Assembly (NCBI RefSeq): GCF_001898575.1
Contig: NZ_MKUD01000045.1
Coordinates: 265,382-329,381, forward strand
Direction: 5' to 3'
Length of the DNA stretch: 64,000 bases
Origin: Spirosoma sp. 48-14
Lineage (GTDB): Bacteria > Bacteroidota > Bacteroidia > Cytophagales > Spirosomataceae
Each line of letters begins with the position of its first letter. Positions within the stretch are counted from its first letter, which is position 1. The position numbers and the translations under genes were made by a program. Below, one piece after another: positions 9,770-19,648 of the stretch. The notes beneath the pieces were generated by a model. That model searched no databases. It saw only the letters and a list, made by a program, of their open reading frames with translations, and was not told the origin of the DNA.

Positions 9770-10939
9770 TTACAGTGAACGACTGACCAGACTATCGCTG
9801 GCAATCAGTCGGGGCGTGATAGCATCGCCATCGCGAAGTCGATCGATTCCCTCCCGCACAATGCGCTCGCCCGGCCGAATCCCGTTGTCGATCAGGTAGA
9901 AATTGCCGCTCTTCCCGGCAATCTGGAGCGGTTTGCTCACCACCTTGTTACTGTCGGCAACGGCAAACACAAACACACGGTCCTGCCGCTCGAAGGTTGC
10001 TTCCTGTGGTACGACCACCGCCGACGGGTGTTGCTCGGGAATGCGGACACGACCCGTAATGCCCGACCGCAGAAGACCCTGCGCATTCGGAAACACGGCG
10101 CGGAAGCTAATGGCCCCCATCGTTTTGTCGAACTGCCCGGATACCATTTCGATCCGGCCTTTCTGTCCGTAGGCTTTGCCGTCGGCCAGCACCAGCTCAA
10201 CCGGGGGCAACTTCCGAATCTTATCGGCCAGACTTCCGCCCGCAGCCTGCCGGGTAAACCGCAGGAAATCAACTTCGCCCATCGAGAAATACGCGTAGAT
10301 GTCGTGAACATCCGACACCGTCGTCAGGGGCAGCGCTTCCGAACGCCCTACCAGGCTCCCCGCTTTATAGGGCAACCGACCAATAAACCCACTGGCTGGC
10401 GACGTAATGAGTGTGCGGTTCAGGTTAACATTGGCGTTCCCCACCATCGAGCGGGCCTGTTCGACATTGGCTTTCGCAGCCGCATAGGCCGACTGCGCGG
10501 CTTTGAGCTGCACATCCGACACAACGTTGTTTTCGACCAGGGGGGTCAGCCGGGCCACTTCCAGCGCGGCTTTATCCAGATTAGCCTTGGCCGCCAGTAA
10601 GGTGGCATCGGCATTGCCAACCTGCTGCTGGTAGGTGCGGGTATCGATGCGGAACAGAGGCTGGCCTTTCCGAACGGCAGCACCTTCATCGACGTATATT
10701 TTTTCCAGATACCCTTCCACCTGTGGCCGGATATCGACATTAACGCGCCCTTCCAGCGTAGCCGAAAATTCCTGATACGTCGTTACCGAGGCCGTTCTGA
10801 CCTGCACGACTGGCAGGGTCGGAATCTGCGTGGGAGCTGACGTTTCATTCGTTGAGGAACCACAACCAAACTGGCTCATAACCAGTATCAACGCCAGATA
10901 ACGCGACGATTGCTTGTGGATAGTTTTAGTAACTTTCAT
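9770..10939 (-). CDS. RND efflux periplasmic adaptor (MexA/AcrA-like membrane fusion protein)
   Basis: Lipobox QFGC; VRTASVTTYQEFSATLEGRVNVDIRPQVEGYLEKIYVDEGAAVRKGQPLFRID; first gene of the efflux operon. Confidence 0.95.
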   Translation of the reverse strand: MKVTKTIHKQSSRYLALILVMSQFGCGSSTNETSAPTQIPTLPVVQVRTASVTTYQEFSATLEGRVNVDIRPQVEGYLEKIYVDEGAAVRKGQPLFRIDTRTYQQQVGNADATLLAAKANLDKAALEVARLTPLVENNVVSDVQLKAAQSAYAAAKANVEQARSMVGNANVNLNRTLITSPASGFIGRLPYKAGSLVGRSEALPLTTVSDVHDIYAYFSMGEVDFLRFTRQAAGGSLADKIRKLPPVELVLADGKAYGQKGRIEMVSGQFDKTMGAISFRAVFPNAQGLLRSGITGRVRIPEQHPSAVVVPQEATFERQDRVFVFAVADSNKVVSKPLQIAGKSGNFYLIDNGIRPGERIVREGIDRLRDGDAITPRLIASDSLVSRSL

Positions 10940-11178
10940 CAGATTGTAAAACAGTGGTTGATGGGTGGTTTTTGATAGGCTGTCAAAAACTACCCGTCAA
11001 CTGGGAACAGCAATTTGGCCTGAACTATTCCAGCCACATTAAAAATTAATTAAATCACAACCCACGCTTACTGTAGGTCGGCGGGGATCTAGTCCATAAA
11101 TGACTGATCATCTGAGAACAAAATACGCTCCTATCTTCGTGATAAAACGACTAAAAATGACCAACCTCTTTTTTTCGA

Positions 11179-11197
11179 TGACCAATTCGGTTGGTCA
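11179..11197. promoter_or_regulatory. Palindromic candidate operator TGACCAA-ttcgg-TTGGTCA
   Basis: Perfect 7-bp arms between the efflux operon and arsR; TetR-like operator geometry. Confidence 0.4.
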
Positions 11198-11339
11198 CTT
11201 TGGCCTGAAAACTGGATTATTGTCGTTGAAGCTCCCGAGGAAACCGGCAGAAATCTTCCTTACGACTTAACGTATCAACCGTTGCCCCTGACAACCCAGC
11301 AGATAGCCGAGGAACAAACGCAAAATCGTTACCCAACTA

Positions 11340-11389
11340 TTTGTGTAGTCAAATAACTACATGTATATTTGTAGTCAAATAGCTACACG
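11340..11389 (+). promoter_or_regulatory. Bacteroidota-type promoter with two overlapping candidate ArsR operators
   Basis: TTTG (11340-11343), 20-nt spacer, TATATTTG (11364-11371); two near-identical imperfect palindromes gtagtcaaataactac (11345-11360) and gtagtcaaatagctac (11371-11386) end 3 nt before the ATG at 11390. Confidence 0.65.
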
Positions 11390-11713
11390 ATGAATTTACG
11401 ACGAGATGTATTTCAGGCCATAGCCGACCCGACCCGACGGGCAATCCTGCTGCTGGTAGCCTCGCAGGCGATGACAGCCGGTGCCATTGCCGCCAACTTC
11501 GATACGGCCCGGCCAACCGTTTCCAAACACCTGCACATTCTTACCGAATGTGAATTACTGCGTCAGGAGCAGGCAGGGCGGGAAATCTACTACCATTTAA
11601 ATCCCAAAAAGATGAAAGAAATAGCGGATTTTATCGAGCCGTTCCGCCAGATGTGGGATGATCGATTCAACAAACTGGAAGCCATCATGAAGAACTATCA
11701 AGCCAACCAATAG
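11390..11713 (+). CDS. ArsR-family winged-helix transcriptional regulator
   Basis: [54 protein letters not shown]. Confidence 0.93.
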   Translation: MNLRRDVFQAIADPTRRAILLLVASQAMTAGAIAANFDTARPTVSKHLHILTECELLRQEQAGREIYYHLNPKKMKEIADFIEPFRQMWDDRFNKLEAIMKNYQANQ

Positions 11714-11720
11714 AAACCAC

Positions 11721-12197
11721 ATGGAGCCAAAAACCAAAGTCCATGCCGAAGCAGGCAAACAGGAGTTAGTGATCACACGGGAGTTTGACCTGCCGCTCGA
11801 ACTAGTATTTAAAGCGCATGTAGAACCCGACCTGGTGGAGCAATGGATGGGGACGAAAGTGCTGAAACTGGAACCTAAAAAACACGGTAGCTGGCAATTC
11901 GAAACCACTGACCCCATAGGGAATAAACACGGCTTCAACGGAGTTTTTCACGAGTTTGTCCCGAACCGGAAAATCACCCGAACCTTCGAAATGGAGAGTG
12001 CCCCCTTTGGCGCTCAGCTTGAGTTTCTGGCGTTTGACGAACTCTCACCGACTACCAGCCAACTAACGATGCATGTCATATACCGATCCGTCGGGATCAG
12101 AGATCAGGTATTACAACTGCCCTTTGCCAAAGGCATCAATATGGCTCACAATCGCTTACAGGACACCGTAAACAAGTTGATCACTAACTCCTTATGA
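11721..12197 (+). CDS. SRPBCC/AHSA1 domain protein
   Basis: ELVITREFDLPLELVFKAHVEPDLVEQWMG...; couples with upstream arsR as commonly seen. Confidence 0.9.
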   Translation: MEPKTKVHAEAGKQELVITREFDLPLELVFKAHVEPDLVEQWMGTKVLKLEPKKHGSWQFETTDPIGNKHGFNGVFHEFVPNRKITRTFEMESAPFGAQLEFLAFDELSPTTSQLTMHVIYRSVGIRDQVLQLPFAKGINMAHNRLQDTVNKLITNSL

Positions 12198-12757
12198 ACA
12201 ATAAACAGCAATTATCGCCCGATCAGCAGACTGAACTCCTCAATACGTTAAACGTGCGTTTTGCAAAAAATAGTAATCGTCATACAGGCCTTGATTGGAC
12301 AGCCGTACTGGCAAAGCTGGAAGCAGCTCCCGAAAAACTTTGGTCGCTGTATGAAATGGAGCGTACGGGTGGTGAGCCAGATGTGGTCGGTCAGGATACG
12401 GGCACGGGTGAGTACATTTTTTTCGATTGTTCGCCCGAAACCCCTAAAGGTCGCCGGAGTGTTTGCTTTGATCGGGAAGCACTGGACTCCAGAAAAGAAA
12501 ACAAACCAGCCAACACCGCTCTGGATATGGCGGTGGAAATGGGCGTTGAACTGTTGACAGAAGAGCAGTATCGGCTGCTACAGACACTCGGAAAGTTCGA
12601 CCTGAAAACATCGAGCTGGATCGCTACCCCTCCGGCCATCCGAAAACTGGGCGGAGCACTCTTTTGCGACCGTCGCTACGATACGGTTTTTGTGTACCAC
12701 AATGGCGCCGAATCCTATTATGGCGTTCGGGGTTTCCGGGGCTCGCTTCGGGTTTAG
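12194..12757 (+). CDS. DUF4256 domain-containing protein
   Basis: ELLNTLNVRFAKNSNRHTGLDWTAVLAKLEAAPEKLWSLYEMERTGGEPDVVG; 4-nt overlap with upstream CDS. Confidence 0.85.
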   Translation: MNNKQQLSPDQQTELLNTLNVRFAKNSNRHTGLDWTAVLAKLEAAPEKLWSLYEMERTGGEPDVVGQDTGTGEYIFFDCSPETPKGRRSVCFDREALDSRKENKPANTALDMAVEMGVELLTEEQYRLLQTLGKFDLKTSSWIATPPAIRKLGGALFCDRRYDTVFVYHNGAESYYGVRGFRGSLRV

Positions 12758-12766
12758 GGCTTAATT

Positions 12767-12837
12767 AAACCGCAAGGACGCTAAAGCCGCTAAGAAGTAT
12801 CATAACTCTCTTTGCGTCTATAGAGTCCTTGCGGTTT
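12767..12837. terminator. Intergenic inverted repeat, candidate terminator
   Basis: aaaccgcaaggac (12767-12779) / gtccttgcggttt (12825-12837). Confidence 0.5.
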
Positions 12838-12863
12838 TAGAAACCAAGTTTATATTTCTTCCA

Positions 12864-13154
12864 CTAACTCCCGGCAATCGGGCTTCCGAAAATACCGACG
12901 GCCAGTTCGATCCAGATCAGCACCAGCGCCAGCAGAATGGCACCGCAGAGGGCAAGTCGGTATTCGCGTTTGCGTACCGTTCGCAAAACCAGCTCACACA
13001 TCAACCCAGTACCGAGCAGCAGCGTACCCGCTACGATAAAATCAAAAAGGCTCCAGTTCACCTCATTCGTAAACTGCATGGCAATAAAGGGAATCGATAA
13101 TAGAATAACTACTGCCCCCAAAATCCCGGTAAGTCTTGTGTTCTGAGTGATCAT
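12864..13154 (-). CDS. Small membrane protein, unknown function
   Basis: 96 aa with three hydrophobic helices. Confidence 0.65.
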   Translation of the reverse strand: MITQNTRLTGILGAVVILLSIPFIAMQFTNEVNWSLFDFIVAGTLLLGTGLMCELVLRTVRKREYRLALCGAILLALVLIWIELAVGIFGSPIAGS

Positions 13155-13282
13155 GTCTGTACTGTTTTAAAGTCTGGAAGCAAATTTACCAAAGAACTTT
13201 GTATTACAAAGTAAATAGATAAAAAAATGATTTATCTCTCGCAAGTGTATATACTGTATTCCCATGAGTACACCATTCATAC

Positions 13283-14098
13283 TTACTTAGCATTCGTTAA
13301 CCTTTGCTGTATATCGTTCACAAATTCGACGGAGACGCCTGCAATATCGGCAACTTCCTCAAGTGATAGGGATAGCTTAGTAAGCAGATTTTTTACAACC
13401 CGCTCTTCAGCTTTCTCTTCACCTTTGTCGAATCCACGCAAATAGAGGACATCCCTTTCTTCGCTGATAAACTTGGCAATACTATCCATAGTTGTCTTTA
13501 ATACAAGCTCTAAATTACGTAATTGGGCTAATACCCGCAATTGACTGAAGTATCTCCTCAACGAAAAATCACCTTTAGCTGTTTCTTCAATACGTTCAAT
13601 GATACTTTTCAGAACTGCTTCTGGACTACTAGTGTTAAAATTGGCTAACACGGCTAAAAGGATTTCTTCCGGTTTATTCGCTTTTAGGAAAAGCCGGTAA
13701 TCGATCTGGATAAATGAAATCAGAGGAAAACGGAATCGCAGAACGTCTACATCTAGCTGGGTTGGCATTTGCGGTTGATTTGCTCCAAGAAAGATTACGA
13801 ACTGCCGAACAGCAGTTTTATATTTTCTCACCAGCATAATAAAATATTCAGCCATTCGGTAAACCATCTCTGGCTCATCTACTAGCTGAAATTCGATGTG
13901 AAGTACGAATGTAGTCCCGTGCACATCAGTAATCTTTTTTAGGACATCAGGCTTGCGTTCTTTAGTATGCTGAATATCGTCTGGCAACTCCTCAAGTTCA
14001 ACGGCGGTGATACCAAGAATGGTATCCATCAAACTTGGCAGCACAGCTTCTATATTCTCCCTGAAAATCTTGTCATATTGATTCACCTGCTTAGCCAT
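13283..14098 (-). CDS. Rpn family recombination-promoting nuclease / putative transposase (PD-(D/E)XK)
   Basis: DVHGTTFVLHIEFQLVDEPEMVYRMAEYFIMLVRKY core; length and layout typical of Rpn proteins. Confidence 0.75.
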   Translation of the reverse strand: MAKQVNQYDKIFRENIEAVLPSLMDTILGITAVELEELPDDIQHTKERKPDVLKKITDVHGTTFVLHIEFQLVDEPEMVYRMAEYFIMLVRKYKTAVRQFVIFLGANQPQMPTQLDVDVLRFRFPLISFIQIDYRLFLKANKPEEILLAVLANFNTSSPEAVLKSIIERIEETAKGDFSLRRYFSQLRVLAQLRNLELVLKTTMDSIAKFISEERDVLYLRGFDKGEEKAEERVVKNLLTKLSLSLEEVADIAGVSVEFVNDIQQRLTNAK

Positions 14099-14214
14099 GT
14101 AACAAAAATAACTAAAAAGAATAGTTATTTCCTGAATAACCCGAGATTCGTTTACATGCTAACATGCTATAACCAACGGAGAAAATCGCATAGTTAACAG
14201 TGGATTATTACTAT

Positions 14215-14222
14215 TAATTTTG
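14215..14222 (+). promoter_or_regulatory. Candidate -7 element TAATTTTG
   Basis: Matches the TAnnTTTG Bacteroidota consensus upstream of the GH127 gene. Confidence 0.4.
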
Positions 14223-14244
14223 TCTTTTATGCAATCCGTCTGTC

Positions 14245-16356
14245 ATGAGCGCCTGCCGATTCCTGATCCGATATACGTTACTAGCTACTGCGGTGGCATC
14301 ACTTTCACCCGTGTGGGGCCAAACGAACGCCTTGGTCAATACGTCGAAAAGTTCGTTTGCCCGGCTGGAAAGTACAGACCTCAACGCCGTAAAATGGACA
14401 ACCGGTTTCTGGGCCGACCGCTTTGCCGTTTGTCGCGATTCGATGGTGCCGCATCTGTGGGATACGTATACCAATCCGAACGTAAGTCATGCCTTCCGCA
14501 ATTTTGAAATAGCCGCTGGTCTGGAATCGGGGAACTTCAAAGGGCCATCGTTTCACGACGGGGATTTCTACAAAACGCTGGAGTCGGTGGCGAGTATGTA
14601 TGCACTCACGAAGGATAAAAAGCTGGACGAGCAGATGGATAGGGCCATTGCCGTAATCGCCAAAGCACAGGCCCCCGATGGCTACGTATACACCAAAGCG
14701 ATCATCCAGCAAAAGAAGACCGGCGAATCCACGCTGGGCGAATCCACGCCGGGCGAATCCACGCCGGGCGAATCCACGCTGGGCGAGAAAAAGATGTCCG
14801 ATGGGGCAGCCTTCCGCGATAAGCTTAGCTTTGAAGCCTACAACTTCGGTCATCTGATGACAGCCGCCTGTGTGCATTACCGCGCAACGGGCAAAACCTC
14901 CCTCCTGAACATTGCTAAAAAAGCTACTGATTTTCTGATTGGGTTTTACGATACGGCTACCCCCGAACAGGCCCGCAATGCCATTTGCCCGTCGCATTAT
15001 ATGGGCATTACCGAAATGTACCGGACAACCCACGACCCACGCTACCTGACACTCGCCAAAAAGCTGATCGACATTCGGGGCCTGACCGAAGGCACCGACG
15101 ATAACTCCGACCGGGTTCCGTTTCGGCAAATGAAAAAAGTGATCGGACATGCCGTTCGGGCCAATTACCTGTTTGCCGGAGCCGCCGATGTCTTTGCCGA
15201 AACCGGCGACAGCACGCTACTGGCTACGCTCGATCTGATGTGGAACGATGTCGTAAATCGGAAAATGTATGTAACGGGTGGCTGCGGGGCGCTATACGAC
15301 GGTGTTTCGCCGGAAGGAACGTCGTATAAACCTGATACAGTCCAAAAAATTCATCAGGCTTATGGCAAGGCGTATCAGTTACCCAACCATTCGGCCCATA
15401 ACGAAACCTGCGCCAACATCGGCAACCTGCTCTGGAATTACCGGATGCTTCAGATTACGGGTCAGGCCAAATATGCCGACGTGATGGAACTGGAGTTATA
15501 CAACGCTATCCTGTCGGGCGTAAACCTGGGCGGTACGACGTTTTTCTATACGAATCCGCTCAGTGCGTCAGACGATTATCCCTATCAGCTGCGCTGGATG
15601 GGCGGTCGGCAGTCGTATATCCGACTCTCGAACTGCTGTCCACCAAACACGGTACGGACAATGGCCGAAGTGAGCAGCTATGCCTACAGCATTTCAGATA
15701 AAGGACTGTGGGTAAACCTCTTTGGCGGTAGCCAGTTGACGGCCACACTGAAGGACGGTGCCCCTATTCGCCTGACACAAACGACCAATTACCCCTGGGA
15801 TGGTGTCATTAGCCTTCAACTGGAACAGGCTCCGGCAAAACCCTTCTCTGTTTTTGTCCGGATTCCAGGCTGGTGTCAGGGGGCCACCATCAAGATAAAT
15901 GGCGTAACCGTCTCAACGCCTATCCGTTCGGGCGAATATGCCGAGATCAACCGTGTCTGGAAAGCCGGGGACAAGCTCGACATTAACCTACCGATGCCCG
16001 TAAAACTGATCGAATCGAATCCGCTGGTTGAGGAAAACCGTAATCAGGTAGCCGTTAAGCGTGGCCCCCTCGTCTACTGTCTGGAATCGGTCGACAATCC
16101 AAAAACGAAGTTGACGAGCGTAGCCCTATCGCTGAGAAATACCTTAAAACCTATACCCATCACGATCAAGAATAGTCCGCTGCTGGCACTGGAAGGCGAT
16201 GCCAGCCTTTTGACTGAAAGCAACTGGACTAACCAGCTCTACCGGGAGGTCTCCGAAAAAGCACCGGCCTCCACGCGCGTACGACTGATTCCGTACTACG
16301 CCTGGGCCAACCGGGGCCATTCGGAAATGGAAGTCTGGATTCCGTTTATTCGATAA
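14245..16356 (+). CDS. Glycoside hydrolase family 127 (beta-L-arabinofuranosidase-like)
   Basis: KWTTGFWADRF, GPSFHDGDFYKTLESVASMYA, NETCANIGNLLWNYRML, RLSNCCPPNTVRTMAEVSSYAYS. Confidence 0.9.
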   Translation: MSACRFLIRYTLLATAVASLSPVWGQTNALVNTSKSSFARLESTDLNAVKWTTGFWADRFAVCRDSMVPHLWDTYTNPNVSHAFRNFEIAAGLESGNFKGPSFHDGDFYKTLESVASMYALTKDKKLDEQMDRAIAVIAKAQAPDGYVYTKAIIQQKKTGESTLGESTPGESTPGESTLGEKKMSDGAAFRDKLSFEAYNFGHLMTAACVHYRATGKTSLLNIAKKATDFLIGFYDTATPEQARNAICPSHYMGITEMYRTTHDPRYLTLAKKLIDIRGLTEGTDDNSDRVPFRQMKKVIGHAVRANYLFAGAADVFAETGDSTLLATLDLMWNDVVNRKMYVTGGCGALYDGVSPEGTSYKPDTVQKIHQAYGKAYQLPNHSAHNETCANIGNLLWNYRMLQITGQAKYADVMELELYNAILSGVNLGGTTFFYTNPLSASDDYPYQLRWMGGRQSYIRLSNCCPPNTVRTMAEVSSYAYSISDKGLWVNLFGGSQLTATLKDGAPIRLTQTTNYPWDGVISLQLEQAPAKPFSVFVRIPGWCQGATIKINGVTVSTPIRSGEYAEINRVWKAGDKLDINLPMPVKLIESNPLVEENRNQVAVKRGPLVYCLESVDNPKTKLTSVALSLRNTLKPIPITIKNSPLLALEGDASLLTESNWTNQLYREVSEKAPASTRVRLIPYYAWANRGHSEMEVWIPFIR
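14722..14781 (+). repeat. In-frame 15-bp minisatellite, four units (GEST[L/P])
   Basis: ggcgaatccacgctg / ggcgaatccacgccg / ggcgaatccacgccg / ggcgaatccacgctg, followed by ggcgag. Confidence 0.95.
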
Positions 16357-16429
16357 TCTGAACGGTTCAAAACGCATTCGGGAACATGTTTACGCCTAAA
16401 ATTGCTTCTCTTCTAGATAGCCGTAGCAA

Positions 16430-17113
16430 TTGATGGAGCATGTATTAGACAATCCCGCCTGGAACGCCCTGGTATCGGGCAACAAACACTTAGGTGATGG
16501 TACAGACAACGTAAAGTACTTTATGCCTGAGGTATCGCCGTTCGTTGCCCTGCAAGAAAACACAGCACAGAATCTTCACCTGCTCGATGCGGCAATTCCC
16601 TTTAACAGTCCGATTGGGTTTATTACGACAATTCAATTACCCATTCCTACCCCCTGGACGCTTTTGCAGCGGGTAGATGGCTTACAGATGGTTTACGATT
16701 CCGTTGCCGAAAAGCCCCAAACCAACCTGCCGATCAGACCCTTGACAAGCGCGGATGTTCCCGACATGCTTGCCCTGACTCAGTTAACCCGCCCCGGCCC
16801 CTTCTCAACCCGGACAATCGAATTCGGCCATTATGAAGGAATCTTCGACGAAGATAAACTAGTGGCTATGACCGGACAGCGATTGAATCCGTTCAACTAT
16901 GCTGAAGTCAGTGCCGTCTGTACTCATCCCGACCATCTGGGCAAGGGCTACGCCCGGCAACTGATCTCGAATCAGCTCTACCGAATCCAGCAGAGCGATG
17001 GTGTTCCTTTCCTGCATGTGCGCTCCGATAACAAGCGGGCTATCCAGATTTACGAAGCAATGGGTTTCAAGGTCAGGACTGAAATTTATTTCTGCTTTAT
17101 CAAACGCAGCTAA
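16430..17113 (+). CDS. GNAT family N-acetyltransferase
   Basis: VSAVCTHPDHLGKGYARQLISNQLYRIQ...VRSDNKRAIQIYEAMGFKVRTEIYF. Confidence 0.9.
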   Translation: MMEHVLDNPAWNALVSGNKHLGDGTDNVKYFMPEVSPFVALQENTAQNLHLLDAAIPFNSPIGFITTIQLPIPTPWTLLQRVDGLQMVYDSVAEKPQTNLPIRPLTSADVPDMLALTQLTRPGPFSTRTIEFGHYEGIFDEDKLVAMTGQRLNPFNYAEVSAVCTHPDHLGKGYARQLISNQLYRIQQSDGVPFLHVRSDNKRAIQIYEAMGFKVRTEIYFCFIKRS

Positions 17114-17392
17114 ACGAATAACCAAGTGCTAACTTTTTAGAGCGAAATTCGCCCAGCACTTTGTGTATACATCGTCTCTACCTGGATAAACAGTGCCGAA
17201 TTAACAATAATAAACACGATAGAATACCAAAATCCATAATGGGGCGTAAGTAAATGAGCGGAACTAGTTTAGAGTATGCAGCAAGGACGTTTCTCCATAC
17301 CCTATTCCGCTACTATGCTACAACTTCCAGAAAAAATGATGGAGATGACGAATCTCACCAAAAGAATATCGACTGGCTGTTTGAGTAAGCTG

Positions 17393-17471
17393 TTTTCTGA
17401 CAGGATTTACAGGATGAACAGGATTCTTCTGGGCATATAATCCTGTTCATCCTGTAAATCCTGTCAGAAAA
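17393..17471. repeat. Long perfect inverted repeat (33-bp arms)
   Basis: ttttctgacaggatttacaggatgaacaggatt (17393-17425) / exact reverse complement (17439-17471). Confidence 0.92.
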
Positions 17472-17480
17472 ACGTACTCC

Positions 17481-18275
17481 CTAGGTAGCAATAATCAGCT
17501 CGATTTCGTTGTCGTGAAACACCTGCTTGTGTTTCTCTTCGATACCCGCATCTGTAATAATGTAATCGATCAGCGACAAAGCACCCAGACTGGCGAAAGC
17601 GCTTTTACCGATCTTGGTCGAATCAGCGACTAGATAGGTCGTGTCGGCCGCGTCGATCATCGCTTTTTTGACGACCAGATCACTGATACTCGGATAGGTC
17701 AGACCCGATTTGAGGGAGATACCTGCCGTAGCCAAAAACAACTTCTGCACATTGATTCCCTTGAAGAAATCGGCGGCTTTCTGCCCGGTCAGCGACAAGG
17801 TAGGCGGCTTAAACTCGCCCCCGGTCATAATCACCTCGATACCGGGTTCGGCTCCCAGAATCAGCGCAATATTCAGGGCGTTGGTAATGACTGTCAGGTT
17901 TTTGTAGCCCCGCAGCTTTTTAGCGATCTCGGTCGTTGTCGAACCGGAGTCCAGAATGATGCTGTCGCCACTTTCGATAAACTCCAGGCATTTGTTGGCA
18001 ATGGCTTCTTTCTTATCAATATTCTCCTGGTTGCCGAGCGAAAACGTACGCACCTGATCTTCGACGTTTTTCAGATAAGCACCCCCATGTTCTTTAATGA
18101 CCAGACCGTCTTTTTCCAGTTTCTCCAGGTCCTGACGAATCGTCACTTCGGTCACTTTGAAGATCCGGGCCAGGTCGACCACCTTGGCAGATCCGTCTTC
18201 CTTTAACAGTTCGAGTATTTTATCCCGGCGTTGGTTCGGCAGCATACTGACTTCTTTCATATCGAAAACAATCAA
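17481..18275 (-). CDS. DeoR/GlpR family transcriptional regulator
   Basis: LPNQRRDKILELLKEDGSAKVVDLARIFKVTEVTIRQDLEKLEKDGLVIKEHGGA. True start may be an internal Met (about 18260 or 18245). Confidence 0.92.
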   Translation of the reverse strand: MIVFDMKEVSMLPNQRRDKILELLKEDGSAKVVDLARIFKVTEVTIRQDLEKLEKDGLVIKEHGGAYLKNVEDQVRTFSLGNQENIDKKEAIANKCLEFIESGDSIILDSGSTTTEIAKKLRGYKNLTVITNALNIALILGAEPGIEVIMTGGEFKPPTLSLTGQKAADFFKGINVQKLFLATAGISLKSGLTYPSISDLVVKKAMIDAADTTYLVADSTKIGKSAFASLGALSLIDYIITDAGIEEKHKQVFHDNEIELIIAT

Positions 18276-18490
18276 AAGTAAAGAAAAGAATCATTCCCTT
18301 CGGCAATCTGGTGAGGCCATCGACACAAGCTCAGTGCATTAGTCCTGTTCCTTCGTCTATCAATGAACCATAGCCACCCACTCTAAACCGAAAACGGCTA
18401 ATCGGAACGCATCAGGCACGTTGCTAAAATCATACAAACCGCCGAAAAAATCATACAAGTTACCGGACTGGAAAATCTCATTCTTTGTAC

Positions 18491-19376
18491 ATGCTAAACC
18501 CACTGGTTAAAACCCTGTTTCCTGTATACCTTATGTTGGTCCTCTTTCTGACCTGTGGTTACCCAGGGGAAGCCCAAAAAATCGATTCGCCTAAACTTTC
18601 TGTCTCCCAAAATGGCCGATTTCTGGCCATTGGTACTAACAAACCCTTTTTCTGGTTGGGCGATACGGGCTGGCTGTTGTTTACCCGACTGACGCGCGAC
18701 GAAACCGAACAGTATCTCGAAAACCGAAAGCAGAAAGGCTTCAACGTTGTGCAGGTCATGGTTTTGCATACGCTGGCAGCCGCCAATGTCTATGGCGATT
18801 CGGCCCTCATCAATAAAAACATCGCAACCCCGAAACTCACTGATGGGGCCTCTTTCAGTGACGCGACCCAATACGATTTCTGGGACCATGTTGATTTTGT
18901 AGTCAACAAAGCTGCTGAAAAGGGCATATATATAGCGATGGTGCCGCTTTGGGGCAACAATGTCAAGAGCAAACTGGTCGATCAGCAACGGGCGAAAACC
19001 TTCGCCGAGTTCCTCGCAAAACGCTACCAAAACCGACCGAACATCATCTGGCTAAACGGGGGCGACATCAAAGGCAGCGACTTACTGGAAGTGTGGAAAA
19101 CCATCGGCCAAACCCTCAATCGGATCGACACAACTCACCTGATCACCTTTCATCCACGCGGTCGTTCATCGTCGTCGGAGTGGTTTCATAATGAACCCTG
19201 GATGTCCCGACCAGTCGCTCATCGCCAATCAGGACAATCGGTACGAGTATCTGGTCGCCAGTCGCGGCCCTGATTACGCGCTGGTTTATACGTACACTGG
19301 GCACACCATCAGGCTGAACATGGGCAAACTGCCAGGCAATACGATAGCGGCTTCGTAGTACAGCCCCCACGACGGG
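18491..19376 (+). pseudogene. GH140-like (DUF4038/apiosidase-like) pseudogene with internal deletion, frameshift and nonsense codons
   Basis: N-part intact (PFFWLGDTGWLLFTRLTRDETEQYLENRKQKGFNVVQVM ... NEPW), then a jump to another frame: PDQSLIANQDNRYEYLVASRGPDYALVYTYTGHTIRLNMGKLPGNTIAAS*YSPHDG* (19206 onward). Confidence 0.8.
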
Positions 19377-19399
19377 TAAACAACTGCCATAAGCTCCTG

Positions 19400-19648
19400 C
19401 ACGAAAGAGATGTATCTATTCAGTTCATAAACTGGCTAACGAGGGACTGCATTCACTGATCGCTGGAGCGGTTTATTCCGCTGATGGAACACGAACAGAC
19501 AACGGTAATCATCTGGACACCCGAACTGTTTTACGACGACGTAGCCGACCAGTTCGTGATTAGCTGGGCTTCTACCATTCTCGGCCGATTCAAACGCGGC
19601 CCAACCCCAACGGTCAAAACCTATTATTATCTGTTTCCACGAATTTAA
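19400..19648 (+). pseudogene. Fragment of a GH43-type glycoside hydrolase
   Basis: HERDVSIQFINWLTRDCIH*SLERFIPLMEHEQTTVIIWTPELFYDDVADQFVISWASTILGRF: in-frame stop; matches the INW...PLMEHEPTT..WAPELFYDD pattern of GH43-like propellers. Confidence 0.65.

Noticed and set aside
10028-10600. 190-aa plus-strand ORF inside the adaptor gene
   Set aside because: Antisense shadow ORF.
14305-15150. 281-aa antisense ORF opposite GH127
   Set aside because: Mirror ORF of a clearly coding gene; composition is not protein-like and contains the antisense of the GEST minisatellite (RRGFARRGFAQRGFA).
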